A stretch of DNA of 64,000 bases, from assembly GCA_946902985.2 (NCBI GenBank), contig OX336388.2, positions 1,216,850,609 through 1,216,914,608 of the forward strand, given 5' to 3'. Within the stretch, counting starts at the first letter, position 1; every line of letters begins with the position of its first letter. Positions 35,363-47,311 of this stretch are shown in pieces. A program made the position numbers and the translations under genes. A model generated the notes under the pieces. It was not told where the DNA came from and did no database searches. It saw only the letters and a program-made list of their open reading frames with translations. The DNA is from Meconema thalassinum. Its lineage: Eukaryota; Arthropoda; Insecta; Orthoptera; Tettigoniidae.

Positions 35363-35540
35363 ATGGGTTTTATGTCACTTTTAACTACTGCGGCTTTTAT
35401 AGATGCCAGGATGCTAGAAATTTGCACTGAAGGGGATCATTAATGTGCCAGTAAATTTACTTACATGATTACCTTGTATTTAAGCACTCTCAAATGCCAA
35501 CTGACTGCACTGGGATTTGATCCTGCAACCTTGGTGTCCA
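35363..35540 (-). repeat. SINE family C, diverged copy
   Basis: TTTTAACTACTGCGGCTTTT, AAGGGGATCATTAATGTGCC and CTCAAATGCCAACTGACTGC match the copy at 44303 with many changes. The box-B region (GGGATTTGATCCTGCAACC) remains. Confidence 0.75.
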
Positions 35541-35910
35541 AGTTTAACTTTTAAAATTATTTTCTGTTCGGGCAAGTTCAGGAAGACAATTTTCTTAACT
35601 TACTGAGATGAGAGCTAAATATGTTTAAAATACAACATAATTGGAACATAATCCATACTAAGCTATCCGAATACTGTATAAGCAAACAGAACTTGGTTTA
35701 CTGGAAGATGCTAATATGATGAATAATATAAATGGCTTTGCTGTGGAGATAATCCTTGTCCTTTTTGTGTGTTTTGTTCCTTTATCTCTCCTTCTGCCTG
35801 TCATTGCGCTTGTCCTTTTTCTATGTTTCTACCCTCCTTTTTTTTTTTTTGGCGTCCATTGATTGACTGTATGTCCACCTTGTTGTGGTTCCCCATAGAG
35901 ATTTATATAC

Positions 35911-37069
35911 AGTGAAACCTCTCTTAACGGACACTCCTCTAAGTGGGACACCCCTTCATAAAGGACGATTTTCTAGGTCCACGACCAAACCCCTATTAAG
36001 TATAATAGTAATTGATCTCTCTTATGTGGACACTTGCTATTACGGACACGGACACCCCGGCCGCATTAAAAATAAAACACAACCAACCTCTCTTCGCGGA
36101 TACTTGTTTTGAAAAGAAATCGCATCTCAGTAGTCTATTAGTCTTGTATGAACACTCTGTTGTGTTAATGTACTTTCGACACATCCTGTGCTTCCTGGAA
36201 GTCAGTTAACGCTAACCTTCCCATCCCCTATCTTCTGCACTGCTCCAAAAATAAATCTAGGCCTAACAATATCGCTTTCATTGTTCTCTTGAACTTGAAA
36301 TGGTCGGAATAAGGGAATTCATACTTTCACTATCTGGTCAGATTTACCGTGAAACTTCTTAAATCTATTGTAGGACCTGTGCGTTGCAGTAGCAAATGAG
36401 TGCATCTGAAATGGCTCCTCGTAAAAGTTTAACTTTAAAAGAGAAAGCAGACATCGTAGATTATCACAAACGTGAGAAATGTGTTGTACAGAAACCATGT
36501 GAAGTGTTTAAGATGGGAAAGACACAGGCAGCAGAAATTGTGAAAAAACAAGAAGAGATAATTAAGGTATGGCATCTTAATGGTAATGAGCTGCAAATTA
36601 GACAGTTTCAAAGTGGTAATGGTGCTGTTATTGAAAAGTCAGTGATAGGGTGGTACAGCAAAATAAGAAGTCAGAATGTCCCTGTGTCCGGACCAATGAT
36701 ACAAGCCAAAGCATTGAATTTCGCGGCAGAATTAAGTATCGGATATTTTAAAGCCTTGAATGGCTGGCTTGAGAATTTCAGAAAGCGCCACGATATAAAA
36801 TTTAGATAATGGATAATGTTTCAAGCTGGGAAGAAAAATTGCCTTCCATCACTGACGGCTATTCACCGGAAAATATTTTAAATGCGGACGAAACTGGACT
36901 GTTTTACCGCGCGTAACCCTAAGTTTTCATGTAAGTACACATAGGCCTACTGAACAAGTACATGTGCCAAATTGCAATCATTTTCACTAACCCTCTATAT
37001 AGTGGACACCCCTCCTTAGCGGACAGTATTTACGGTCCCAAAGGTGTCTGTTATAGAGAGATTTCACCA
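35911..37069 (+). mobile_element. Tigger/pogo-type transposon, internally deleted
   Basis: The left end CAGTGAAACCTCTCTTAACG and right end (reverse strand TGGTGAAATCTCTCTATAAC) are diverged inverted repeats flanked by TA (35909-35910, 37070-37071). Inside is an N-terminal pogo transposase frame but almost no DDE domain. Confidence 0.9.
36396..36915 (+). pseudogene. Tigger (CENP-B-like) transposase, N-terminal part
   Basis: 137 codons hold a Psq-type HTH (KSLTLKEKADIVDYHKRE), then a CENP-B-type HTH (GPMIQAKALNFAAEL, then LNGWLENFRKRHDI). After a stop, LPSITDGYSPENILNADETG and LFYRA give the start of the DDE domain with its first Asp. The rest is deleted. These domains bind the transposon ends in active relatives. 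Confidence 0.88.
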
Positions 37070-37071
37070 TA

Positions 37072-37940
37072 ATCTTAACATAGTTTGTCCTGTGCGTTCC
37101 TACTTTACATGTCCTGTTGTTATCTTTTACTTTCCCAGTCTCTTTTCCTGTGTTTATCTGTTTTCACTCCATCCTACACCATCCGCTTCAAGACAGAAGA
37201 TTCCCCACTACGCAGTGTTCTGAGGTCAAAACAAGCTTGACTGGAGCTATAGCAATGAAAAGCTATTGATTGTACTGATGAGGTGAATGCTACGTTTGAA
37301 AACGGAGGTGTGTCTGGTTGTGGAAATTATCCCAGTCCTTATGTGTTTTCCCCTTTTATATAATCTTCTGTCTGCACCTGTCATTGTGTTTGTCCTTAAA
37401 CCATGTTTCTATCCTCCGTCCTTTGATTTTATATCAACCTTGTTGAGTTTTAAAAAGATTTACTATGTTGTTCAAAAATAAATTGTACCTACCGGAACAT
37501 CACCTTCACTTTTGAAAAAGTCATTTTCAGACCACCCTCACTACACATCAGCAAGTTATGCCAGTAGTATAAGTCAAACAGCTTACCTGATGACCACTGA
37601 GCTGAATCCTGCCCTGTTAATTTATGTCTTCCAGTAATCGATCCACATACAAAATGAGCAATAAGTATGAAATATTAAACCTTCAATGAACTCCTTTTAA
37701 GTACTTCGAACCTCCCTGCAACTTGGTTTTCAAGATGAAATGTCTTGAATTGCCTATAACAGCCTTCCCTAAGAACCACAATTCTTCAGAAAGCTCAGCA
37801 TAATTCCCCTGGTACTCCAATAATATGCCATATCAAGATCTACAAAATGTACATATAACTGTTTATTTGTTGGGTAGGTTTCCAATTACTTGGTACATAC
37901 TGAAAATCTTGGACCCTTCTATTTACTGCCAATGACTAAA
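37072..37940. other. no feature recognised
   Basis: Intronic sequence without recognisable coding or repeats. Confidence 0.4.
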
Positions 37941-37944
37941 CTCG

Positions 37945-38282
37945 GCTTGCGACGGTGGGTGTGTGGTTACTGTCGGACTACCAACCCCAAGATTGTAGGT
38001 TTGCTCCTGGCCATGGTAAGTGATTTTTGAAAGGCAACAAAAATCACGATGCTCATGTCATACGTTGTTGGCATGTTAAAGAAACCATTTGAATTCAGTA
38101 GGCCGAGTTCATAATGGCAAAATTAATCTCGGGATTTTCCGCCAACACAAAGTTCCTCAATTCTTTACTAGAAAAAGGTACAGCGCCAAGGAGCATTAAA
38201 TTCGACACGCAAGCTGCCCTCTGGGTGTCAATTAACAAAGCTTGCACCCGGCACCAAGGCCACACAATATTATTATTATACT
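37945..38282 (+). mobile_element. tRNA-derived SINE, separate family
   Basis: The head CGGCTTGCGACGGTGGGTGT and a box-B-like GTAGGTTTGCTCC are followed by a long body (CCTCAATTCTTTACTAG, GCACCCGGCACCAAGGCC). It ends in a TATTATTATTATA tail. Single copy in this window. Confidence 0.65.
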
Positions 38283-38815
38283 AAACTCTGGTTTCACCCG
38301 CACCTGAGAATACTTTACCTGGAATACTAATCAAAGAAATACCGGTACCTATTTTGTTGCTACACTGTTGTCTCTTACCCTGATTGGTTAATGCTTTGTC
38401 TTATCGAAGGATATTCATGTTAGTTCTATTATCTTGTGTGACCATTCATCCCTCCCTAAACATACCATCTTCTTTGGCCTAATTTCATCTACTGTTCTGC
38501 TAGACATGGCACATCTTGCAGCTCCCCAACCAGATTGAAAAAATAATAGCACTGACACACAAGTATATTTTTTCTTCAACTTATCTTATGTACCTACAGT
38601 TATTTTTAAATCATATATACACATTGATAAGCCTTTTTTCTTTATTAATATTGTCCACCCAATATAATTGGGTTCACATTACGGCGTAGGCTAACACAAA
38701 AGCAAACAAAACATACTGTTACACTCAAAATGATGGCTTCAAAACTTGCAATAAATCTGTACTACTGACTGTAGTATATGGTTTGCGTTTACATAAATTA
38801 ATCACCCGGTATTAA

Positions 38816-40256
38816 CCCCTCAAGCCGGTTGGCCATACACTGTACGTCCGCTGGATTCTACTCGTCCAGCCGGTTCGACGTACCACAAACGGCCGGTGCA
38901 GACGGAAGTTACAATGCCTATTACACATGAACCACTGCTGCTTCGCGGGATCTTTTTGCACGTTATGAACCGAGACGTTGTGTAATTTCATGCCATCTCT
39001 GTTTCATAATTAGAACTAATACGAAGTTGATCGATATCCGTTGCTTTTGACGACTCATATCGATCAGCGAAAGAACTTGAAACGCGCCCTATTGAGTTTC
39101 AAATTAGTTGCTTTAGAAGGTATCACGGTCTCTCCTGCCATCTCGAGAATATTTTGTGAACTATGTCCAACTTGACAATTTTTGCCACTTATGAAGGGGA
39201 AGCACCGAAAGCAAATACTACGTAGATAATTTTTTGCTTCGTAGGCTTGAGGCTACTCAGTCGCAGATAAATAATTGCCGGGCTGTCTCATTATCTTACG
39301 GGTGCAGAGGTTATTCGTTTGATAGATGACAGTAGTGGAAGTGATGGATAGGGAAGCGATATTTTCGGTAGTGATACGGACTATGCACACACAGCATGAT
39401 GTTAATGGGGAAGTGGCAGACAGCGCTGATGAAGAAGAAATAGCTTCAGCTGTAATAACAACGACCGCTGTTCAGTGTTTGTGGCGAGAGGTTCACGGGT
39501 ATGCCGGGAACAGGAAAGCATTTCACGTCTGTTTTAGATTCTATTTTGCTGTTTTTCGACGACAAAGTGATTGAAATAATTGTTTGAGAAACAAATATCT
39601 ACGCGGCAGAATGTATAGTTGGCGCGTCGTTGAAAGCAAGGTCGCGAGCCAAGAAGTGGGAGATAGTGACAGGGGGCAACATTTATGTGTTCTTGGGGCT
39701 TGTAATGTTGATGGGGAAAATGCAGAAACCTACCCTAAAGAGGTATTTAACCAGGGATGAATTTTTAGAAACCCCTAGCCTATATTCACTCAAACAATGC
39801 CAAGCGACAGGTTTGAACTAATATTGCGATATTTACATTTTGTTGACAATTATACATCGGATACATACACGGGGCCTAAAAACTATTCAAAATTCAGCTT
39901 TTCCTGGAAATTATACCCTAAAGTTATGTAGATTGAGCATTATCATGTACAGATCTTGTTTTCAATGTAAATATACCTGAAACAAATACCAAAAGTGGAA
40001 CTTATCAAATTATTATATTTTTGTAAATACAGTATTGCGTGATCATGGACAACCCTGAAAAGCAGTCGTTACATATATTACTGAGAAACATTGGACATGT
40101 TATCGGTAAGCATTCCTAAAATTTTCATTACGTTATATTTCGTAGATTTTGCATTATTAACTTTTTACCTTGTTGGTATCTACACCTCTGCTGAGCTTCA
40201 ATTTAAATACCGCCGGAGAAGGGAACACCTCCAGATTAAATAGCCGGCCTGAAGGG
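38816..40256 (+). mobile_element. piggyBac-type transposon, decayed
   Basis: TTAA target duplications (38812-38815 and 40257-40260) bound inverted ends CCCCTCAAGCCGG and (reverse strand) CCCTTCAGGCCGG. The 1.44-kb body keeps only the first part of a transposase. Confidence 0.9.
39326..39960 (+). pseudogene. piggyBac transposase, N-terminal part
   Basis: An acidic N-terminal stretch (GEVADSADEEEIASAV) is followed, in shifted frames, by DSILLFFDDKVIEIIV, GGNIYVFLGLVMLMGKMQKP, LKRYLTRDEFLETPS and FELILRYLHFVDNYTSD. These are the conserved start of the piggyBac DDE_Tnp_1_7 domain. The catalytic Asp residues downstream are lost. Confidence 0.88.
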
Positions 40257-40260
40257 TTAA

Positions 40261-40865
40261 TAATTTACAACAGATTTACGAACTTCATAATGCTAATTAA
40301 CTTCACACAGCCTAAATAGGAATAATTATAATAGTGATTGTGATTATTATCATTATTATTTCACAAACATGTTATCTTAACATAACAGGAAACTACAGGA
40401 CATAGAAGGTTGTCTATGCAATGGTATTATGTCATAATTTGTGCCATTGTTTTACATTCTTCTTTGGCAATTCTGTAGGTCATTCCAGTGGTTACATAAA
40501 GGAGAAAGTATGAAACCACAGTCAGATTCATACTAGTTTCCATTATTGCTTAGGAAACAGATTCAAATTCAATTGTTGTAACAAAAGACAATATTTTACT
40601 ATGCTCATAAAGACACAGTTTAAACACACATGGCAAATTGTGAGAAACAAAGCCTATGCTGAATCATGAAACATGCAGCTGTTCAAAGAGACTTCTGTCG
40701 GCACAGAGATCAAGTGATTGTGATTAGCTCTACTTCAAAATGTGATTTTGAATGCTATATGTTGACGAACTATAGGCTAGTTCTAAAACAGTTGCCAATA
40801 ATATTTTATTTCCATATCCACAGAATAATTCAATCATCTCCTAGAGAGTAGCCCAGTATACTGTA
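40261..40865. other. no feature recognised
   Basis: AT-rich intronic sequence; nothing recognisable. Confidence 0.4.
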
Positions 40866-40870
40866 GGCAA

Positions 40871-41207
40871 TTTTTTTTTTTTTTTTTTTTTTTAGCGTAT
40901 GGATTTTAGTGCCGGGAGTGTCCGAGGACATGTTCGGCTCGCCAGTTTTGTAGCTGCTTCGAGACGGACACCCAATTGGTGAGCTACAAGTACCGTTGGG
41001 GAGGAAAGTTGGAAGGGAAGGGCGAGGAGTTGGAAGGTAGCGGCTGTGGCCTATAGTGAGGGACCAACCCCGGCATTTGCCTGGAAGGAAGATGGGAAAC
41101 CACAGAAGACCATCTTCAAGGTTGCCGGCGGGGGGATTCGAACCCCCTCGCCTCCCGGATGTGAGCGACTGCCATTAGTCATGCCGTAACCACCACGGCT
41201 AACTCAC
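40871..41207 (-). mobile_element. SINE family A, full copy
   Basis: Same structure as 8846-9204, with poly-T at the left (3' end) and a tRNA-like head at the right. It is flanked by GGCAATTT at 40866 and 41208. Confidence 0.9.
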
Positions 41208-41555
41208 GGCAATTTGATAATTCCATTGAAATGACTGCTTACTGTAGCATGAAAGAGCAGTGCACAAGAGAAAGAATAGTCGGCCAAATTTAAAACACAT
41301 TCTGCTAGTCAAAGATGATGATGATAATAAAGTTATTGGTTTCACGTCCCTTTTAACTACTGAGGCATTTAGCGATGCCAGGGTACCAGAATTTTATATT
41401 ATATTATATGGTATTTAAAAAAAAACTCTTTTTGTTTTCTTGCAACATATGTGAGTTGAAAGATGAAGTAATTTGCCCTGCAATGATTAAAAAGAACAAC
41501 ATTTAAAATTTACAAAAGTTTTAAAAGGGTTCATTTCTTTAAATACACTTCAAAT

Positions 41556-41890
41556 GAAAAATGAAAATCCACAGCCTGCTTCCAGTCTCCGACCGGGTCA
41601 GGAATGGAATGAATGAAGCCCCCATCTAGCGGCGAGGATATGACCTGTGCCGGCTGCCGAGGCCTGACGCACTCCTCTGGGGCAATGATTAAATGAATGA
41701 CAGATGAAATGAAATGAGAGTGGCGAGTGTTGCTGGAATGAAATTTTGTCAGGGAAAACCGGAGTACCCGGAGAAAAACCTGTCTGCCTCCGTTTTGTCC
41801 AGCACAGATCTCACATGGAGTGACCGGGATTTGAACCACGGACCCAGCGGTGAGAGGCCGGCGTGCTGCCGCCTAAGCCATGGAGGCTTT
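41556..41890 (-). mobile_element. SINE family E, full copy
   Basis: An 11-bp duplication ACACTTCAAAT (41545-41555, 41891-41901) bounds it. The minus-strand head is tRNA-like (box-B-like GGTTCAAATCCCGG). Body phrases such as GACCGGGTCAGGAAT and CATCTAGCGGCGAGGATATG recur in the short copy at 47194. Confidence 0.92.
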
Positions 41891-42032
41891 ACACTTCAAA
41901 TATCTGTTGGAATTTCATTCCATGTCTAAAAGAAGTGCCATTGTTTCCTAATGTCATATGAATAAAATTGTTGTATACACCTCAAATTGAAGGTCAAACA
42001 GGCCAAAACATGTACTACTAATAATGTATAAG

Positions 42033-44219
42033 CATAGCGTATAGAAGAGAAAGTGACATGACTTGTGGGGTTTGTATGGTCCAGCCGCTAGGCGGCTCTA
42101 GCGTCGACTAGCGCTGAGTGCGGACGGTATCAATAGCCTACCAACAGTAGAATATGGTTGAATGTTACGTTTCAGTTATCAGCTTCCACTACGATGTATT
42201 AGACGAGATGACCCAAATATAAAATTCTCCACACTGAGTACATAAAACGCTGACGTCCGTTGAGTTAATTATGAAACATTATTTTACATCATACAGTAGG
42301 TTCATATAATAAGGAAATAAAACATCCTGGCGGGGATCAAAATGTAACTGAATGTGTAAAAATCATAAGCACAGACCATTCACAACTGAAAAGATACAGT
42401 ACATATAATATAATAAAATATAAACCCACCCATGCAACTTACAGCTGTCAGTTGTTCGAAACTTTGCAAAGCCTACGGGACGATTTTGCAGACTTAGCAA
42501 ATGACTGTTCTTTCCTAATTTTGTACGAAAGATAAAGCAGCACTTTATGAAATGAAAAACGAGTTTTCCAATAAGGACCAGTTTATGTTCCATAATATTT
42601 CCCAAATCACAGGGCCGTAAAACAATCTCATCAATGCTGTTCCAACACTCATAAAATATATCACCCCACAAATTTGAGATGATAGAGTAATAGATTTTAA
42701 TTACTATGGACAGGTTTATGCCATGTACACGTCCCCCGAGTTCGCAGTTCTTTTCAACGACTACTTCGACCTGTAAAAGAATGTTGAAGACACTGTTGGA
42801 TGGGTGGGTTAGATAAGTGAGGGTATTTATTGAGCCAAAGTCCTTTATGTCCTTTAGCTGTTGTGTCTGACGGCCTTTCACTTTGAAGGGTTGTTGCACA
42901 CTTCACACAGCTGATTCCTTTTTTTTAGTTGTTTGACAATGCACCCTGCTAGATAGTAAACCAAGCGTTGTTTCGGAATGTTGTCTTCATAAGGAAGGGG
43001 AAGGTCATTCTCCCAGGCTGTTATCACCACTTTGTCTCTAATTTTGTCGTCCGCAGACAACTTAACAGATTTGTGTTGTTCATCAGTTTGCTTCACACAT
43101 AATCACATTTGATTAACGAATGATGTGAGAGATGGTTCAAACTTAGGTTCGCAGTACCCGGACAGAAATATAGCCACATTAATTGGAACATACACACACT
43201 GTAACATATGCAAATGCAGAAAATCTACAATTGATGGGTGATCATCACAATTTATGGACTTTAAAATTCCGAATAGACGTTCCAAGGGGTCTTGATTGAA
43301 TTTCCCCGTCAACACGTACCTAAAGCATTTGTACCATAAATATTGAGCGACTTCTAAGGTACTCTTTATTGTGACTCTAAGAGATTCCATTGTCTTATTT
43401 GAGGCAAAATTTCTGAGCTAATGGTTTCATAAAAGTCTATTAAATTAATGCCTTGTGCGAAGGGACATCTTTGTAGAGTGCGTTTGTTGGTATTCTGGAG
43501 ATTAACAAATTCACAGTATGTACTAGCCACGCATCTTGGTGAGGTGTACCATAACCAACTGAAGAGCCCATTGGTACACTGGGGCGAAACGCTGGCAACT
43601 GTTTTGTGCTAGCCGGACCATTGTATCAAATTTCTTTGTGAATTTGTTAATGTACATAGCTCAATCGGACAATTTTACATCCTGTTTCCTCCGGGAACAG
43701 ATATTTCCAATTCTGGAGATTGGTCATGTTTCTCGTGAATAATTCTGTATTCTAACTGCCGCTAAAAATGCCGAGGCAAGTTTGCAGGAAGAACTTAATG
43801 GCATACGCGGTCGCATTGCTGAATAATTGGAAAGAGAATCTCACGTTCGTTCTTTGGAAAGACGTAAGGTTTATCTGTGTGGAAGTCAATTTTTGACAAG
43901 GTTTAAGGCCTGTGAATTCGGGTAACGTGTCCATGGCATAAACCTAACCGTAGTAATTAAAATCTATTACTTGATTTTTGTACAGCAACTTACTTTTATC
44001 GTGGAAATCGCTTCTTGATAGAATACACTTGTCAGCACCAAGAAATACGTACTAAATACGGCAGCATTTCTGTGTTTCAAACTCGCGAGCGTTTATTAGA
44101 TAGTGACTCCAACCAGCAAAAGTCAACCGCTGCGCAGTCTGTCGGTGGGTGCAGCAACTACCCATACTAAAGATAGGGCAGATTCGGGAGTCGGCACACT
44201 TTCTCTTCTATACGCTATG
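42033..44219 (-). mobile_element. P-element-like DNA transposon
   Basis: Inverted ends CATAGCGTATAGAAGAGAAA then GTG occur at 42033 and, reversed, at 44219. GTATAAG is repeated just outside both ends (42026-42032, 44220-44226), close to the 8-bp duplication of P elements. The 2.19-kb body carries a broken P-type transposase on the minus strand. Confidence 0.92.
42880..43990 (-). pseudogene. P-element-type transposase, middle and C-terminal parts
   Basis: In minus-strand order: KLTSTQINLTSFQRTNVRFS, then LFSNATAYAIKFF (about 43885-43790). Then YVLTGKFNQDPLERLFGILK (the FNQDPLE motif typical of P/THAP9-type transposases), DDHPSIVDFLHLHML, and finally KQRLVYYLAGCIVKQLKKRN and CEVC. The N-terminal THAP zinc finger is not visible, and frames are broken. 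Active relatives are GTP-dependent RNase-H-fold transposases. Confidence 0.85.
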
Positions 44220-44302
44220 GTATAAGTATAAAAACATTGCATTGAAAAGTGGTAAAGATTGAAGATAATCAATACAGTAAATAGTCTGGGTTTAACTATT
44301 AA

Positions 44303-44527
44303 TAATAATGTTATTGGTTTTACGTCCCTTTTAACTACACTGGCTTTTAGAGACGCCGGGGTGCCGGAATTTTGCCCCGAAGGGGATCTTTAACGTGCCA
44401 GTAAATGTACTGACACGGCTCCCTCGCGTTTGCGCACCCTCAAATGCCAGCTGACTGCGCCAGGTTTCGAACCTGCAACCTTGGGCTCAGCAAGCGAGAA
44501 CGTTACCCCTGAGCCACGCAGCCAGAC
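44303..44527 (-). mobile_element. SINE family C, full copy
   Basis: A 15-bp duplication GGGTTTAACTATTAA (44288-44302, 44528-44542) bounds it. The minus-strand head is tRNA-like with box-B-like GGTTCGAAACC. The body ends with GTTAAAGATCCCCTTCGGGG and CCAATAACATTATT. Confidence 0.93.
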
Positions 44528-44549
44528 GGGTTTAACTATTAAGTCCTTT

Positions 44550-44870
44550 TTTTTTTTTTTTGTCGTGTGGCCTCCTGAGAGGCCAAGTGCAGGTCTTTCT
44601 ATTCGACGCCCGTGGGCGACCTGCGTGTCGGGATGAGAGATGGAATGGATGAAGATGAATGCCACTGGGCAAGGATGTGGAAGGAAGCGGCCGTGGCCTG
44701 TTTGAAGGTACTGTCCCAGCATTTGCCTGGTGTTGAAAATGGGAAACCACGGAAAACCATTTCAAGGACAGCCGACGGTGGGGCTCGAACCCACGCGTCT
44801 ACCGAGTCAGCAGAGAGCTTGGCCCCATGGCCTAACGCAGCGCTTTAGCCAGCGTAGCCACTACTGTCGG
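44550..44870 (-). mobile_element. SINE family D, full copy
   Basis: TATTAAGTCCTTT (44537-44549, 44871-44883) bounds it. It has poly-T at the left and a tRNA-like head at the right (minus strand GTAGTGGCTACGCTGGC, box-B-like GGGTTCGAGCCCC). Its left target duplication overlaps the right duplication of the SINE at 44303, so it landed later, beside it. Confidence 0.93.
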
Positions 44871-44945
44871 TATTAAGTCCTTTAAATAATAGGATATAGC
44901 TGGCCCCATGATGTACAGGTAGTGCCTCTCCCAGTTGTCAGGGAT

Positions 44946-45149
44946 TTCAGAAACACTGATGTGAGGGCTGGAATAGGGTGTACTCAGCCTCGTGAAGACA
45001 ATTGAGTAGGTGTCTGATCAGAGAGGCAGCGCCCCAGTCAAGAAAGCCAAGATAAACAGTTGAGGGACCTGTCGCACTGACCAAGCATCACCCTGCAATC
45101 TGTAGGTCGAAAGGCTGAGCAGTGGTTGCTTGGTAGACCAGGAAGAGTT
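44946..45149 (+). repeat. SINE family F, headless copy
   Basis: GATGTGAGGGCTGGAATAGG, GACAATTGAGTAGGTGTCTG and GAGGCAGCGCCCCAGTC match the copy at 52738 without its tRNA-like head. Confidence 0.8.
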
Positions 45150-45447
45150 GGGATATGTTTTGCTTGTCAAGCGAGCATCATCAGATCCAAATATACCAGA
45201 CAAAATAGCTCTACAAAACACTACCAAACCTCGAATGCCACCCACAAATGGTCACTGCCCTCCAATGCTTTAGTATTTATCAGTAATAGTTGCCACACTT
45301 TCTGAGTATTTGCCATGCTTTTTGTTTTTGTTAAGGCAGCAACCATTTGCGGGTGGCATTGTAGGTTTGGTTGTGTTTTGTACAGCCATTTTGTCTTGTA
45401 TATTTTGATCTGATGATGCTCGCCTGACAAGCAAAACATGTCATCCC
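45150..45447. mobile_element. foldback (hairpin) element, about 300 bp
   Basis: The first and last roughly 115 bases are inverted copies (left TTTTGCTTGTCAAGCGAGCA; right, reversed, TTTTGCTTGTCAGGCGAGCA). They go on to CCACCCACAAATGG and CCACCCGCAAATGG near the loop. A non-coding MITE-like element lying just outside the long-TIR transposon. Confidence 0.8.
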
Positions 45448-45598
45448 TTCTGTAATCCATATAACAAATATATACCAGGTGAGTCAGCCGCCCCTTATAA
45501 TAATGCTTTTATGCAGCCCAACTAACATGTATTATCATGTATTATCTGCTTGCACCCAGCATGGTACCAATGCACTGTAAGCCTATCCTGCAAACGAT

Positions 45599-46787
45599 CA
45601 TCATCATCATCTTGCACAGTTTCTAGCCACTGGCCGGGTCTGTTTGGAACACAAGCCTCTCAAACGTCTTCTGTCTTCCCACCATTTCTCAGCCACCACC
45701 TTTGTCCAGTCTTCTCCTCTCTTCTTCACGCTTTCTTCCACTCCCTTCAGCCACCCGTCTCTTGGTCTCCCTCTCAGTCTCTTTCCTTCCCACTTCGTCT
45801 CGTGTATCCTCCTGGGTATCCTCTTCTCCTCCATTCGTTTTACATGTCCATACCATCTAAGTCTAGATTTCTCTATACCATCCTGTGGTGGTTCCTCCTT
45901 CATTAATTCTCTGATCCTCTCATTTCTTATTCTGTCCATCTTTGTACCTCCAATACTGCTTCTCAAGAACCTCATCTCACTGGCCTGTGATTTGCTCTTC
46001 TCCCTTCCTATCATAACCCAGGTCTCCGAGGCATACGTCAGGATAGGGACATAGTACGTCCGATATATGATCTTTTTGCTGTTCTGAGGGACATCCTTGC
46101 TCCAAAACATGCTTCTCACACTCCTCCGGAATGCTTCTGCCTGTCTCCCCCGCTCGTTTATTTCTCTATCGTTTCTTCCATTATCTTGTATCAGGCTTCC
46201 CAGATACTTGAAACTCTCCACTTTCTTCAGCTGTTCCCCACCAATTGTTATTCCCATTGTGGTTCTTTCCTTCTTCCTTGTTGTGATCACCATCTCACTC
46301 TTATTTATGTTAAATTTCATCCCATATCCTTGTATTATTCCTTCCCACACATCCAACTGTTCCTGTACCTCCTCCTCCTTGTTTCCCCAAATCATCAAAT
46401 CATCTGCAAACACCATTGCTTTCATCTTTCCTTCCCCAATTACTTGTGCCACTCGGGCCATTATGTCATCCATCACCACAATGAAAAGTAACGGAACAGT
46501 GCACTTCCTTGTTTCAGGCCGTTTCTCTGTTCCAACCAGTCCGATCTCTCTCCTCCCACTTTCACACAGCTCACGCTTCCCTTGTACATCTCCTTTATCC
46601 TCTTTATAGTCCATTTTTCTACTCCTCTATCCTCCAGGGACTTCCATACTTTGTTTCTGCATACACTGTCATATGCTTTCTCAATATCCAGGAAGGCCAT
46701 CAGTAGATCTATTCCATACTCATAGTGCTGTTCTTGTAACTGCCTTACAGCAAAAATCAAATCCACTGTGGACCTTCCTGCTCTGAA
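45599..46787 (-). mobile_element. LINE 3' half inserted in the left arm
   Basis: GCAAACGAT at 45590 and GCAAATGAT at 46788 are the target duplication. The intact right arm shows the empty site. The minus strand carries RT: FRAGRSTVDLIFAVRQL, MAFLDIEKAYDSVCRNKVW (catalytic D), a frame break, then MVFADDLMIWGN (catalytic FADD), FKYLGSLIQDNGRNDR and RLRWYGHVKRMEEKRIPR. It ends in a GAT-repeat tail. 5'-truncated, same family as 29917. Confidence 0.95.
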
Positions 46788-47035
46788 GCAAATGATACTG
46801 GACCCTATTATTCCCCCACCCGATGTGACTACAGACCGTTCGAATAATATGATGTACCTGCAGTCAATTATTGTATTGCAACATATAATCTGCGTTAAGA
46901 TGTCATGCCAAGAGGCTGGGTATTGCAAAACATGGAATTAATGCTTAAAACTATGATCAAGTGACGTGGAGAGCGTTTGAAACAGCGAACTGGAGGAGCA
47001 ATGTGCTCTGGGACACTCTTAACACATATAAAATT

Positions 47036-47120
47036 CAAAGCTGAGGCGTTGCTGAAATAGACAACCACTGGCTTTCCAATTGATGGACAGGAATATCAAA
47101 GGTTCGAATCCATCATCGGG
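47036..47120 (+). repeat. tRNA-like segment in left arm
   Basis: CTGAGGCGTTGCTGAAATAG has a box-A-like start. About 45 bases on, GGTTCGAATCC is a box-B match. The mirrored copy is at 48861-48940 (GCGTAGCTCAAGTAGACGG and GGTTCGAATCC on the minus strand). A Pol III promoter-like unit therefore lies in each arm. Confidence 0.65.
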
Positions 47121-47193
47121 AAAATAATCTTGCAACGTTTCGCATCCTTATGAGGCTTCAATGCTACATTCACATGTCATTGTGTGCCACAAT

Positions 47194-47311
47194 GAAAATC
47201 CACAGCCTGTTTCCAATCAACCGACCGGGTCAGGAATAGAATGAATACAGCCCCATCTAGCGGCGAGGATATGAACTGTGCCGGCTGCGGAAGCCTGTCG
47301 CAATCCCCTGG
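47194..47311 (-). mobile_element. SINE family E, short copy
   Basis: A 13-bp duplication TGTGTGCCACAAT (47181-47193, 47312-47324) bounds a 118-bp piece matching one end of the SINE at 41556. Confidence 0.92.

Noticed and set aside
45550..46609. Long plus-strand frames rich in Ser, Leu and Pro (45550-46054, 46097-46609)
   Set aside because: Antisense shadows of the LINE reverse transcriptase on the minus strand.
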